The position numbers and the translations under genes are program-made. From Aureobasidium sp. EXF-3400 (taxonomy: Eukaryota > Ascomycota > Dothideomycetes > Dothideales > Saccotheciaceae): a DNA stretch of 64,000 nucleotides. This document shows, in pieces, positions 31,093 to 40,065 of this stretch. Each line of letters opens with the position of its first letter. Position 1 is the first letter of the stretch. Where the stretch lies: assembly GCA_024195585.1 (NCBI GenBank), contig SWBL01000111.1, positions 1 through 64,000 of the forward strand, given 5' to 3'. The notes beneath the pieces are model-generated. The model made no database searches, had not been told where the DNA came from, and saw only the letters and a program-made list of their open reading frames with translations.

Positions 31093-31959
31093 TCAGTAGC
31101 AAACTTTGGTCTGCCATAACATTGCATCTTGGACCGGGGGGCTCATACTCGCGTTGAGTCCGCCAGGACCGAAAGCCTTGCCGTCCAACCAATTGAGACA
31201 GTGTTGGATGTGATTGTGATCCACATCACGAGGACAAACGTGTCTGCCCGATTCCTTCGCTTTCCAGTAGCGTCTGAATGCTATCAGCTATCTCACCAAG
31301 TTAGCATGCGGAGATCTCGTATCGGGACCAATGACAATGCGTACGCAGTGATTGAAGTGAAACTCCCTGTCCCACTCTACGACTTTGTCTAGCGAGCCGA
31401 GCCAACTGGGGCGCAGGAAAGAGCGATCCTGAATGATCTTTCGTAAGTGAGGGTAGCGGTCGTAGTACCAAGATTGATAGTAGTCCTCATCCTCGTCCCA
31501 TGATTCCGCGGGGATGAGCGCCTGATCATCCATTCGCACACGCCATTCACCACTATCATGAGGATTCGCTTTGACCCACTCTAGCGCATTGACATATGTT
31601 AGCTGTTCTTGCCGTTTCGGACCAATGCTACCAGGAGTGGGGTAATGAATATAGCCGTCCTCGGGCCATTGTTTGGTGGTTGGTACCGAGGTCTTGTGAG
31701 GAGAAACAGGGATGAAAGGAAGGACCAGCAAGGCGGAGATGACAGCCAGTGTGAGCATGAAGACGATGCTGCGGATGTTGCGTATACCTCGAAGGCTTCT
31801 CTTCGATTCAAGATCGTACTGTGTCACATCATAGTCCCGAATATGTTGGTCTTCCGATACGACAGGTATGGCTGATCGATGCTCCAGGATGAGAAGAAAA
31901 TTGCCGTTGCTTTCGTCATGAAAGGTTAAGCAGGTTCGCAAGGGCGAAGGATCTCGCAT
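31093..31959 (-). CDS. UstYa-type (DUF3328) protein, copy 3
   Basis: Exon 1 is 31959-31329 and exon 2 is 31280-31093 with a 48-nt intron; the product is 272 residues. The membrane helix is IVFMLTLAVISALLVLPFIP. The first HxxHC is REFHFNHC; splicing joins it to RRYWKAKESGRHVCPRDVDHNHIQHCLNWL, which holds the second HxxHC. The RYW-x-A-x-E-x-G-x-H-x-C-x-R-D-x-D linker is typical of one large DUF3328 subgroup. The frame is open further upstream, with another ATG at 32166, so a longer N-terminus is possible; 31959 gives the usual distance to the helix. Copies 1, 2 and 3 belong to different subgroups. It lies beside two dioxygenases and a small secreted peptide gene. Confidence 0.85.
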
Positions 31960-32426
31960 AGCTAAGACGCAGTCTCCGATCGTCTCAGGGATTCCAGGTT
32001 CACATTTTGCGTTGATACGGTCAATCCAAATTGTCGTGTAGTCATGTCGATAACAGGATCTTGGAGAGTCATAGCCACAAAGGACGATGTCTTTGCGCAG
32101 ATTGGACTCATCGGCACAGCTCTGTGTGAGAATTTTCTCAAGCTGGACTTCCTGAGCACAGAGCATCTTTCGAGGGACAACAATCAAGAATGGGCGGTCC
32201 AGGCAGAAAGCTGGGGGGCAGCCTGTCTTTATACACAGCTTCGGTCACGAGATCTGATCATAGTTTGGTACGAGTTCACACAGAATTCATAGTATAGTTA
32301 TACGAGCTGCTATGGACCATACTGCATGTCTCAACACTATAGAAAGTATGATGGGAATGTTCCTTCGAACGGTTCGGGGTCGTAATTCTCAGTCAAGCCC
32401 TGACTCAAGAGGGGCTCTCGACATCC
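31960..32426. other. Intergenic region or 5' extension of UstYa copy 3
   Basis: The minus frame of UstYa copy 3 stays open to about 32187, so part of this stretch may be coding. Otherwise nothing is recognised. Confidence 0.4.
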
Positions 32427-32636
32427 CTAAGCACCGCTTCTGGGCGAGTTGGGGGCTGTCACCATCAGTCAGATTGTATCCGTTGAGATCGACACACGGG
32501 CGAACATACGAGTTGGGGACTGGCGCTCAACGAGGCCAAGGGGCTCAAGGTCTCTGATCTTGCGAACCTTGGGGATAGTGATAGCGGAAGCCGCAAGGGC
32601 AAAGGTAATGATGCTGAAGATCTTGGTGGCAAGCAT
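32427..32636 (-). CDS. Small secreted peptide with proline-rich tail, 2 exons
   Basis: Exon 1 is 32636-32510 and exon 2 is 32455-32427, joined over a 54-nt intron (GTATGT...CTGAC...GACAG); the product is 51 residues. The N-terminus MLATKIFSIITFALAASA is a convincing signal peptide. A basic/acidic middle (KVRKIRDLEPLGLVER) is followed by the tail QSPTPPNSPRSGA. ER-Q is a frequent propeptide end in fungal secreted proteins. A TATAAA on the minus strand at 32743-32748 lies about 107 bp upstream. The gene is too small for domain recognition. Placed beside two prolyl-hydroxylase-like enzymes and a UstYa gene, it could be a second precursor peptide; that is inference. Without splicing the frame would end with a different 55-residue product. 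Confidence 0.6.
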
Positions 32637-33252
32637 GTTGTTGGTTGATTCCAAGAACTGATGTGTGAGGGAGTTGATGTGGTTGGACTGATGCGCTGAT
32701 TGATGTGCTGATGGATGTGATACCCTCTCTGCGGAGGGGGAATTTATATGCAAAAAGGTCACTCGCTTAAAATGTCTCTACTGTACCCACAGTCAAACAT
32801 CAGCTCCAGCTGATATCGATGCGGAGTGGTCTCATCTCTGGTGCGGAGTCGTCCCGCGCCACGCCTCTCGCCGATCCTATCAATAGTCTATCATTGCAAC
32901 ATCAAACGGGCTCATGATATGTGCATGAGCCAATCATGCTTTCACAGGCTATCTTCAATGCTCTCAACATCACGCGGTCTCTGTACACCTTCTACATTCT
33001 ACCCTAGTAGGTCCCGGCAGGAATTGTAGATCTGAACCTACCGTCAAGGTTTGGGCTCGCGCAGCGGGAAAATGGAGCCGATGGTATGTATCTCGGACGA
33101 GATGGATCCTGCCCTCTGTGCGGTGGCAGTGCTTTAAGATAAGCTGGCGGAGATTCTTGCGGCATCGAAGGATCCCACCGAGACCGTACAAGTTGAGTAA
33201 AGTTGCTCCATCGGTCCTCATCAGCATAACGACAGTATCAACGCCCGGCAAC
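32637..33252. promoter_or_regulatory. Divergent promoter region with TATA box at 32743-32748
   Basis: The gap separates two small secreted-protein genes in opposite directions. TATAAA is seen on the minus strand at 32743-32748. No further gene is seen. Confidence 0.45.
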
Positions 33253-33471
33253 ATGCGAATGTTCGTCACCCTCTTTTCATCTTTAATTCTGTGTCTTGGA
33301 CCAGTTATGGCACTCGAAGACTACTTGGACAAGGATTCGCTATTCTATCAGCCTTCCGTGGACGAATCAGCCTGGGAAGTTGAGCCAGTGCCCGCAGTTG
33401 TGGATCTCGCGATTCGACAACACCTTGCGATGATTGACAAGCTTGAGCCATGGGATCGGGACTCTCAATAG
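33253..33471 (+). CDS. Small secreted acidic protein, unknown
   Basis: A 72-residue open frame starts at the ATG 33253 (MRMFVTLFSSLILCLGPVMA), a good signal peptide. The mature part is about 52 residues, acidic, with no cysteine, and contains EDYLDKDSLFYQP and PAVVDLAIRQHLAMIDKLEPWD. The stop TAG at 33469 is immediately followed by GTAAGG, which may be chance or a donor of a 3' intron. I do not recognise a family. It may be an effector-like or precursor peptide, or not a gene; the signal peptide is the only strong evidence. Confidence 0.45.
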   Translation: MRMFVTLFSSLILCLGPVMALEDYLDKDSLFYQPSVDESAWEVEPVPAVVDLAIRQHLAMIDKLEPWDRDSQ

Positions 33472-33603
33472 GTAAGGTACATGTCAATATCTACCAGAAG
33501 TCTCTGACCAACATTCCAGTTTGACCCACTCCCATGATGTTGATGAATTGGCTTCCAGGTGGTATTGGGATTATTGGACAGGGTTGTTAGCTCCTACATA
33601 AGT

Positions 33604-35047
33604 TCAGGCATGGCTTTGTAGCAAACCAAGACTATCCTCGTTGTCAATCTCAGCCTTGGTGGAAGATGTCTCGCCACGAGAACGATAGAACAGGACCAAC
33701 ACAATAGCAGTATCGCAAGATCCAATAAATGACACCAATACAATACTTGAAGTTGAGTTTCCGGCCAATCGAAGGCCCCTACATTAGATGTCAACGCGTA
33801 AGTTCATCTTGACGATGTGGTACGGAAATGGACTTACAGGAGAGCATTTACGCAGCAGAACAAAGGTAGCAGTCTGCCCAACGTTTTGTGTGCATTGGTC
33901 AGCTTGGGTAATGGCGTTTCGGCTTTGTAAGCCTGGTGATGCAGATGTCCCAAAAGACCTTGCACAGCAATCGTGACGATGAGTAATCCACCGATCAAGA
34001 TATGTGGCTCGTGAAGCAAATACTTAGTCTCTTAAGTCAGTGATGGCATTTTGAAAAATTGCTGATATCTCTCACCCAAGCTCGTGTGTAGCAGATTGCT
34101 GAGATGCTCAAGACGGCACCCAGCGCGCTCAAAGACGCGCCAATTGTCTGCAGTAACACATGGAACTGGAAAGCAGTCTTCCATCCACACTTGATGCATA
34201 TCGCACCTGCCGGGAAAAGTACAGTCGTAGCCAATGTGAGGACATACCCATGTACCCGCAGTATCGTCGAACTCCAAGATAGCTCTGCGTTGTCATGTTG
34301 ATTTGAACTGCTGTCTTTCACACCTTGGTTACCTCGAGCGAAATCTATCCTTGGATACTCAGAAATTCCAAGGGAAGTATTTGCGTGCTGTTGGTTCATG
34401 TCGAAGGCAAAGTGACCATAGGTGCTATGCATGGTCAAGCCTGCATCAGGTAACGCGGAGTGCAGCTCCTGCCACGGATTGGCGGACCAGATGAAAGGTT
34501 GCCAGAGGTTGTTCATATCGACATATCTTCCTTGAGTCCACTGGTTGTCGTAAGCGAAACAGACAAGGCTTGCCTGAAACCAATCGGTAGAGTTTCTCGA
34601 CAACTCGGCAATATATATCGAACCGACTTTCGCATCTGGATGAGGCTGGAAATGACCCCTGGTATCTTGTCAGTGGATTCACGAGTGCAATACTTCCATT
34701 ACTGACTTTCCATGACGGACACTTAAGACTGGTTCTGCGGCAGCTTAGCAAGGACGTTTGGACGGCTTGACGGGAAGGGCCTGACCTTCTCCAACCATGT
34801 ACCCTACGAATAGTAAGGCACCAGCCATGCCTCCGCCAATACCCAGCCCGACCCACCCATTTTCTGAAAACATGCGATGACCAAGGGTCACAACAAGGTC
34901 CTTGGACGCGCTGGTTGCATTGTATCTCTCCGCGATCGCGACGCAGAAGTGTACCGGAACGGACACGTCCTCGTGACAATATTGTAAACCAGAGGCAAAT
35001 CGGACGATTGAAATGAGACAGAAGATCGGATGAACCCGCATGTTCAT
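33604..35047 (-). CDS. Secreted/membrane DOMON-cytochrome b561 protein, 5 exons
   Basis: Exons are 35047-34786, 34734-34707, 34658-34076, 34028-33838 and 33778-33604; the product is 412 residues. After a signal peptide (MNMRVHPIFCLISIVRFASG) comes a cellobiose-dehydrogenase-like cytochrome (DOMON) domain (LGHRMFSENGWVGLGIGGGMAGALLFVGYM, then a 28-nt micro-exon and GHFQPHPDAKVGSIYIAEL). A cytochrome b561 core follows, with His-bearing helices in LRVHGYVLTL, FHVLLQTIGASL, HEPHILIGGLLIV and LTNAHKTLGR, then NALLGLRLAG. The fold moves electrons across the membrane using two b hemes. The C-terminus is a short cytosolic tail. It probably serves extracellular or vesicular redox reactions. Splice choices at the micro-exon rest on frame and family fit. 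Confidence 0.82.
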
Positions 35048-35374
35048 GGGAGCGGATTTTGGACTCAGTTCGGTGCACAGTATTGTAAGAAGGAAGGTTT
35101 GATGAGGAGAGAAGCTCAAAATGATGTTGACGGAAATGCCAAGACCACGTGAGGAGTCTTCACTGCTACGTAGACTATCATTCCGTCCCTGATTATTCAT
35201 CTCGACCGTGCATCTCAAATAGTGGTCAGAGTCTTGGCCATAGAGACTTGGGCATTTTGTGTCCTCTGAAACTGCCAAGTGGGACAATGATTTACCACAT
35301 GTCTTCTATCCAAGCACCCTACTTTGCTCAACAAAACTCATGGCTATCGTTCCTGCTTAGCATGTGATCACTTC
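35048..35374. other. Intergenic region
   Basis: No gene is supported between the DOMON-b561 gene and the M3 peptidase, both on the minus strand. Confidence 0.5.
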
Positions 35375-37643
35375 TCATTGAGCACGAAAGAGGGCACCGG
35401 CATCAGGCTCACGCCCCAGAAAGTCCCTCAGATTCTGCATCTCATCCATACTCGCTCCCCTTTCCAATATCATTTTCCTATACCTCTCCCACACCTCTTG
35501 GTCTCTTGAATTGTGGGCAAACTGTGTGAACAAGTCTGCTGCGAAAACCTGTGCGCTAAGATAACTGTAGTATCCAGCATCATATCCGGCCAGGAGGTGT
35601 GTGAAATCTGCATGTGGGTGTCCACGAACACTAGTAGCGACCGATATATAGGTCAGACGCTCTTGCAAGTCAAGATACAAGCTCGTCGGATCTAGCGCAG
35701 AGCACGCTTCTGGACTCTGAGGATCGTGAACTACCATGTCGAAACGAGAATCTGCGCTGTTCTGTTCTTAGTCTTGTTCATCAGTGTATGCAGAATTCCT
35801 TGACTCACAGCTGACCCAGCATGTAGAGGGCTCGAAACGCATGACGGTTTTGAACAAGAGGATCAATCAAAGACTCGGGAATTGTGATCGGCGGTGTTCC
35901 CTGACCAAGATGCTGCTTCTGCCATTCTTGGTAAAATATCGGATCGGAGGCCGTATAATGGCAGCTAAGCTTAGTTAACTCGTCGCCAAGCCAGCACCAG
36001 TTCTCAAGCATAATACTGAGCGACTCGGCGTAGTCTGGCGGGGAACGCCATCCGTGGAAGCGGGAGTATTGCGTTCTTGAGAGGAGATCGTGCATGCCAT
36101 GACCGAGTTCTGTAGTTAATGGTTTAGCTACCCATCCTGTGTATGGCTTGGCTCTCAGGCACATACCGTGGAGCAAAGATATCATCTGACTGTGTTTGAG
36201 CAGAATACATGAAGGTGATCCTGCAGGCGTGTAGGACGGGAAGTTGCACATCAGCACCGTAGCTGGATATCTGCGATTGACATCGCAGTCGATGTAAGAC
36301 TAAACAGATTAGAACAAGTCAGCTCAATTGTGTCAAGTTTTACTCACAGGTTGGAGATTGACGTTCTGACATCCGCGGTGTTTGTTCTCTCGAAACTCCA
36401 GATCCATGTACAAGTAACCAATGAATTGCTGTTCTCTTCCTGGTCTGTTGTCCCACGCTTCCCAGACGTCGACCTTTGGATCCCAGACTGCGGGAGAGGA
36501 GACCTTGACGAAATGGAGTTGAAGACAATCTGACATCAAGTCGAGCATGCGCGGGACGACCTCCTTGATTGGAAAGTATTCGGCAATCTTATCTTGGTCA
36601 ATGGATATATCTTCGAGGGAAAGACGTTTCCAGTACTGATAGTCCCAAGCTGGTATAGCTTTTACGCCGTCATCTTCATACTTGGTTCTCTCGGTGAGCT
36701 CATCTCTCAGTGCTAGGAGTTTCTCTACCTCTTTCGCTCCCTCTGGCAAGAGAACTCCTTCAATATCTTCCATGAACTTATAGACCCACGCAGTAGTCTT
36801 TGCCAGTCTTTTTTCCAAGCGATATGCTGCGTGGCTTGCATATCCCAGTTGACGTGCGTTTGCGTCCCGGAGCGAGATGACTTCCTTGAAGATAGGGATA
36901 TTTTCTGCCAATTTCGAGTTATTGGCCAAGTAGACACGTCTTCGCACGTCAGGATCTTCTCCATACTGCAGGACAGCAGTAACATCGTGTTTGCTCAGCG
37001 TGACGAACCAGGCTTTGGCCTCATCATTTGGCTTATCTGTCCGAGCTTCCCCGGCAGCATGGAATCGAGAAAGATCCTGCTCGAGGACACCTTGCAGCTC
37101 GGTCCTCGAAAACCAGATACCACCAGAAGCATTCCTGACGTTTCGAGTGAATTCACTGCGTAGCTTGTCGATAGAGTTTCTCTGTGTCACATATTCGAGT
37201 ATCCCTTCGGGTGACAGTTTTCCATGACCGCAGCGGACAAAATCAGTCAACAGCTCGTCGAGATACTTCTCTGACTCTGGATCCAATGCTTCGTCTCTAT
37301 CTTGGACAGCCTGCAGTAACAAATAGACGTCGTGTCGGTCACTGAAGTCGCTGAACGCTTTGTTCCACAAACTTCGTGCTTCTTCTGCTGCGTTTCTGGC
37401 ACTCGCATCAGGTGAAGCATAGCCAAGTACTGCAATCATCCCTGATACGTCTTCGATGGCATGCTGTGCATTCGCAAGGGGTCTGACCACGTTTGCAAAT
37501 GTAGCGTCTTGTATTCTCACATCCCTGACTATGTCGTTTCGGATTGTGTGTAACGACTTGATGTGAGCTCTAGTCACATTCACGATCTCTTCAGTGGCCA
37601 GTAATCTTGGGCACGGCTGGGGAGGTCTCGAACGTTGCATCAT
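35375..37643 (-). CDS. M3 family zinc metallopeptidase (thimet oligopeptidase-like), 4 exons
   Basis: Exons are 37643-36348, 36299-36167, 36109-35809 and 35756-35375; the product is 703 residues. The active-site helix HELGHGMHDLLSRTQYSRFHG (HExxH at 476-480) is made by splicing across intron 2, and YAESLSIMLENWCW supplies the third zinc ligand Glu505. The C-terminal PHADFTHLLAGYDAGYYSYL is the M3 signature near the substrate-binding Tyr. Length fits the family (about 680-710). It is cytosolic or mitochondrial and cleaves short peptides. There is no signal peptide. In fungi such oligopeptidases are housekeeping enzymes but also appear near peptide pathways; no direct link to the precursor 23 kb away is shown. 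Confidence 0.9.
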
Positions 37644-38689
37644 GGTGTTGGTCGGGCGTTTCCAGAGATTCGGGAGTTTGCAGGTGCATGGAGCGTCGCA
37701 CCAGCGGCACCGCGACGTCTTATCGCCACCATCAGAAGCTGTGCTGTCTGTGTTGCTTGGCTGGTCTCTGTAAAAGGAAGGCAGTTGTCGTTGTCTTCAA
37801 ACGATGCCAATGTTTCTCTGCCGATCGAACTTCTTGGCAGAGCCCCCTCGAATTGTTTTCCTTGGCTCGGCTATCATGCTTCACGCTTGTGCTTGTTGCG
37901 TGATCCCCGAGAATCCTTCGGTTTACGTCCGTTAGAGTTCCGAGGCGAGCAAGAGATAACGTATATTGTGTGGCACTTAGCGTAAACTTGCGTGATTCAG
38001 AAACATCTGAGACGCATTCAAACACCCTGCGTTAGGTAATCGGGATATCAGATCTGCGGGCATCGATATGTTTAGCAGTGACAAAAACACAAAAGTTACG
38101 TCTGCAACACAAGGTATTTGATCTCCCTCTCCATCTGCTGGACCGTCTGAGGTACTCCCCGCTACATGTCAGGCTCATCTTTCCTGTCACCAATGAGCTC
38201 TAAATGGACAGGATGTCTAGATGAAAATTTCCACGTACCAGTTTTTCTAATATCTGATCTGGGTGATTTTCCTATCGTCTATAAAGAAATGATGCATCAG
38301 GTACCATACCTTGAGCATTCGTAATGTAAATCTCAACGTGACTGAAGCATTCATTGTATACGCCCGCATCCCCATTGCCTGCGGACTTGCGTCTTCATCT
38401 CCGGCTCTACCGGTGCCTACCTTGGTCTCAGTTATAACAAGTAAGCGTCAACACAATCGCGATGTCACAATCTCCATGCTTCGTGGATGTAGGTACAACT
38501 TCAACACAATATACCATGATGACTACAATCAGATATCGCCCGATCAACAACAATACGCAAAGGCTGACCCATACTGTACCTCCATTACCCTCAGGTTCCA
38601 AGGAGCTTCATGTAGTAGAGCTGTGGGGTAAGGTTGCTATCATGTTTCCTCGAGGGAATATCATCCAAGGCTGCACGCTTATGCTCCGG
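37644..38689. other. Intergenic region, about 1 kb
   Basis: No supported gene; the open frames are short and without domain features. Confidence 0.5.
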
Positions 38690-38890
38690 CCTCAGCGCTT
38701 TTGGCTATTTGAGCCAACACTCGATCTCTAGTGCGAGATAGCGCATAAATCACTTCTTTATGGCTCATAATCGACATATATCTTTACTTAGGGAGAGAGA
38801 TCACCAAGACTGTTATTCATCCCCCACGCCGCAACTATATCTAATTTCGCACGCTCCAGATCCGTTGTGATGTTTCGGATTTCGATCGTT
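38690..38890 (-). pseudogene. Decayed duplicate of the 3' end of the AIM9-like gene
   Basis: About 200 bp here align by eye with 40031-40230, including the non-coding stretch with CTTTTGGCTA and the GATCACCAAGACTGTT block. Translated on the minus strand it gives EIRNITTDLERAKLDIVAA followed by NNSLGDLSP and a stop, matching ESRDIAIDLASAKLGVVAM and RNSLGDLFP of the gene at 40.1-41.7 kb. Several stops and indels show it is not functional. The copy is in the same orientation, with the hypothetical gene 39037-39714 between source and copy. Confidence 0.8.
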
Positions 38891-39036
38891 GTGATAGGAA
38901 GGCAATCATCGTAATCGTCAAACCAGGCAGACAATCTGCAGTTCCTTCGTCTGTACAGCATACACAAAAGATTCTAACACATATACCCGAGCCCACTATC
39001 ATCTCATCCACTGTAAACTCGCAATTCCCAATTCAC

Positions 39037-39714
39037 TTAGGGAGTCCCAACTTGAGGCGGTTCCCGATACTCTGTAAACCATGAGCCCGGTGTACGGAAA
39101 AGATTATACCAAGTAGGCATCAGGTCCTGGTAGGTAAGGCGCATCCAACAACGATCCAGCTCCGTATTCTCAGTTTCGAATTCAGCTCTCACGCCACCCC
39201 ATATCTTCAGACAGACCAGATTCACGTAACCTATACCCAGCGCGTCTTCTGGTGGAGCTGGTCCAGAGATAATGGACCGTAATGCCTCCTCGTCGACGTG
39301 AATGCAAAAGTTGTATCGTTGAGATCGCATTGCCGGAACGCCCTGTTCGCGTTGTGGAGCGTCCTGTACCCAATGCCTGAAATGCTCGCGGACGGTGATG
39401 GGGTTGGCAGCTTCGAACATAGCTTTGTTCTCAAAAACGTGATAGTCGAGGCTCTCCATCATGTCGAGTCCATTGTGCGACCTCAATGAGTCCTTGATGT
39501 AAAAGTCGAGACGCAACATGAAATTCGCCCAGTCGGTGTCGCTTGAGTAGGTACAGCGGTAGATGACCCAGCCCCAGATCTTGTGATTATCTCCTTGGAG
39601 CTGTCGCTCAATTATATCGGCTTTGTTGGAATCTGTCTCCATGTCGGGCGCTCGCCGTGAGGGATTGCGGACCCGTTGGGCGCGGGTTCGAATCCATTCT
39701 TGCAGGTCAACCAT
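39037..39714 (-). CDS. Hypothetical fungal protein
   Basis: A single-exon protein of 225 residues from the ATG at 39714 (MVDLQEWIRTRAQRV). It is rich in Trp, Tyr and charged residues: KIWGWVIYRCTYSSDTDWANFMLRL, YHVFENKAMFEAANPITVREHF, YNFCIHVDEEALRSI, YVNLVCLKIWGG and MRLTYQDLMPTWYNLFRTPGSWFTEYREPP. The pattern is typical of a fungus-specific family of unknown function present in many Dothideomycetes and Eurotiomycetes, often in several copies. No signal peptide, membrane helix or known catalytic motif is seen. The codon pattern and length argue for a real protein. It lies between an AIM9-like gene and its decayed fragment. Confidence 0.75.
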   Translation of the reverse strand: MVDLQEWIRTRAQRVRNPSRRAPDMETDSNKADIIERQLQGDNHKIWGWVIYRCTYSSDTDWANFMLRLDFYIKDSLRSHNGLDMMESLDYHVFENKAMFEAANPITVREHFRHWVQDAPQREQGVPAMRSQRYNFCIHVDEEALRSIISGPAPPEDALGIGYVNLVCLKIWGGVRAEFETENTELDRCWMRLTYQDLMPTWYNLFRTPGSWFTEYREPPQVGTP

Positions 39715-40065
39715 GGTCCGAGAAAGCAATAAGAAACGATGGAAAAGAAAAGTTGATGGACGATATGATGAGCATTAAATGATTGAAAGTCTGAAATCAC
39801 CGTTACTGTCTCAAAAACAACTTGAAACAACCCAATTTGCGACGACTCAGGGCGTCATCAGCACGGTCCAGTACTCGCTGAAGTGCTATCTCGAGATGAT
39901 GACCTTGCCGGACTCGGGTCGTCTCTAGGCGCTACAGCGCTACCTTTGTGACCTTAGTATATTGTAGGATTAGATCCAATACCAACTTGCTCACCTGTGC
40001 AGAACTTCCATACTTGCTAATCATCTATCGGGCTCATCAGCACTTTTGGCTAGTTCAGCCAGCAC
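39715..40065. other. Intergenic region; source side of the duplicated 3' segment
   Basis: No gene. The part from about 40031 is shared with the decayed copy at 38690. Confidence 0.5.

Noticed and set aside
39655..39715. GGTTCGAATCC, a tRNA B-box-like element
   Set aside because: No A box, acceptor-stem pairing or poly-T terminator at the right distance, and it lies inside a protein-coding frame.
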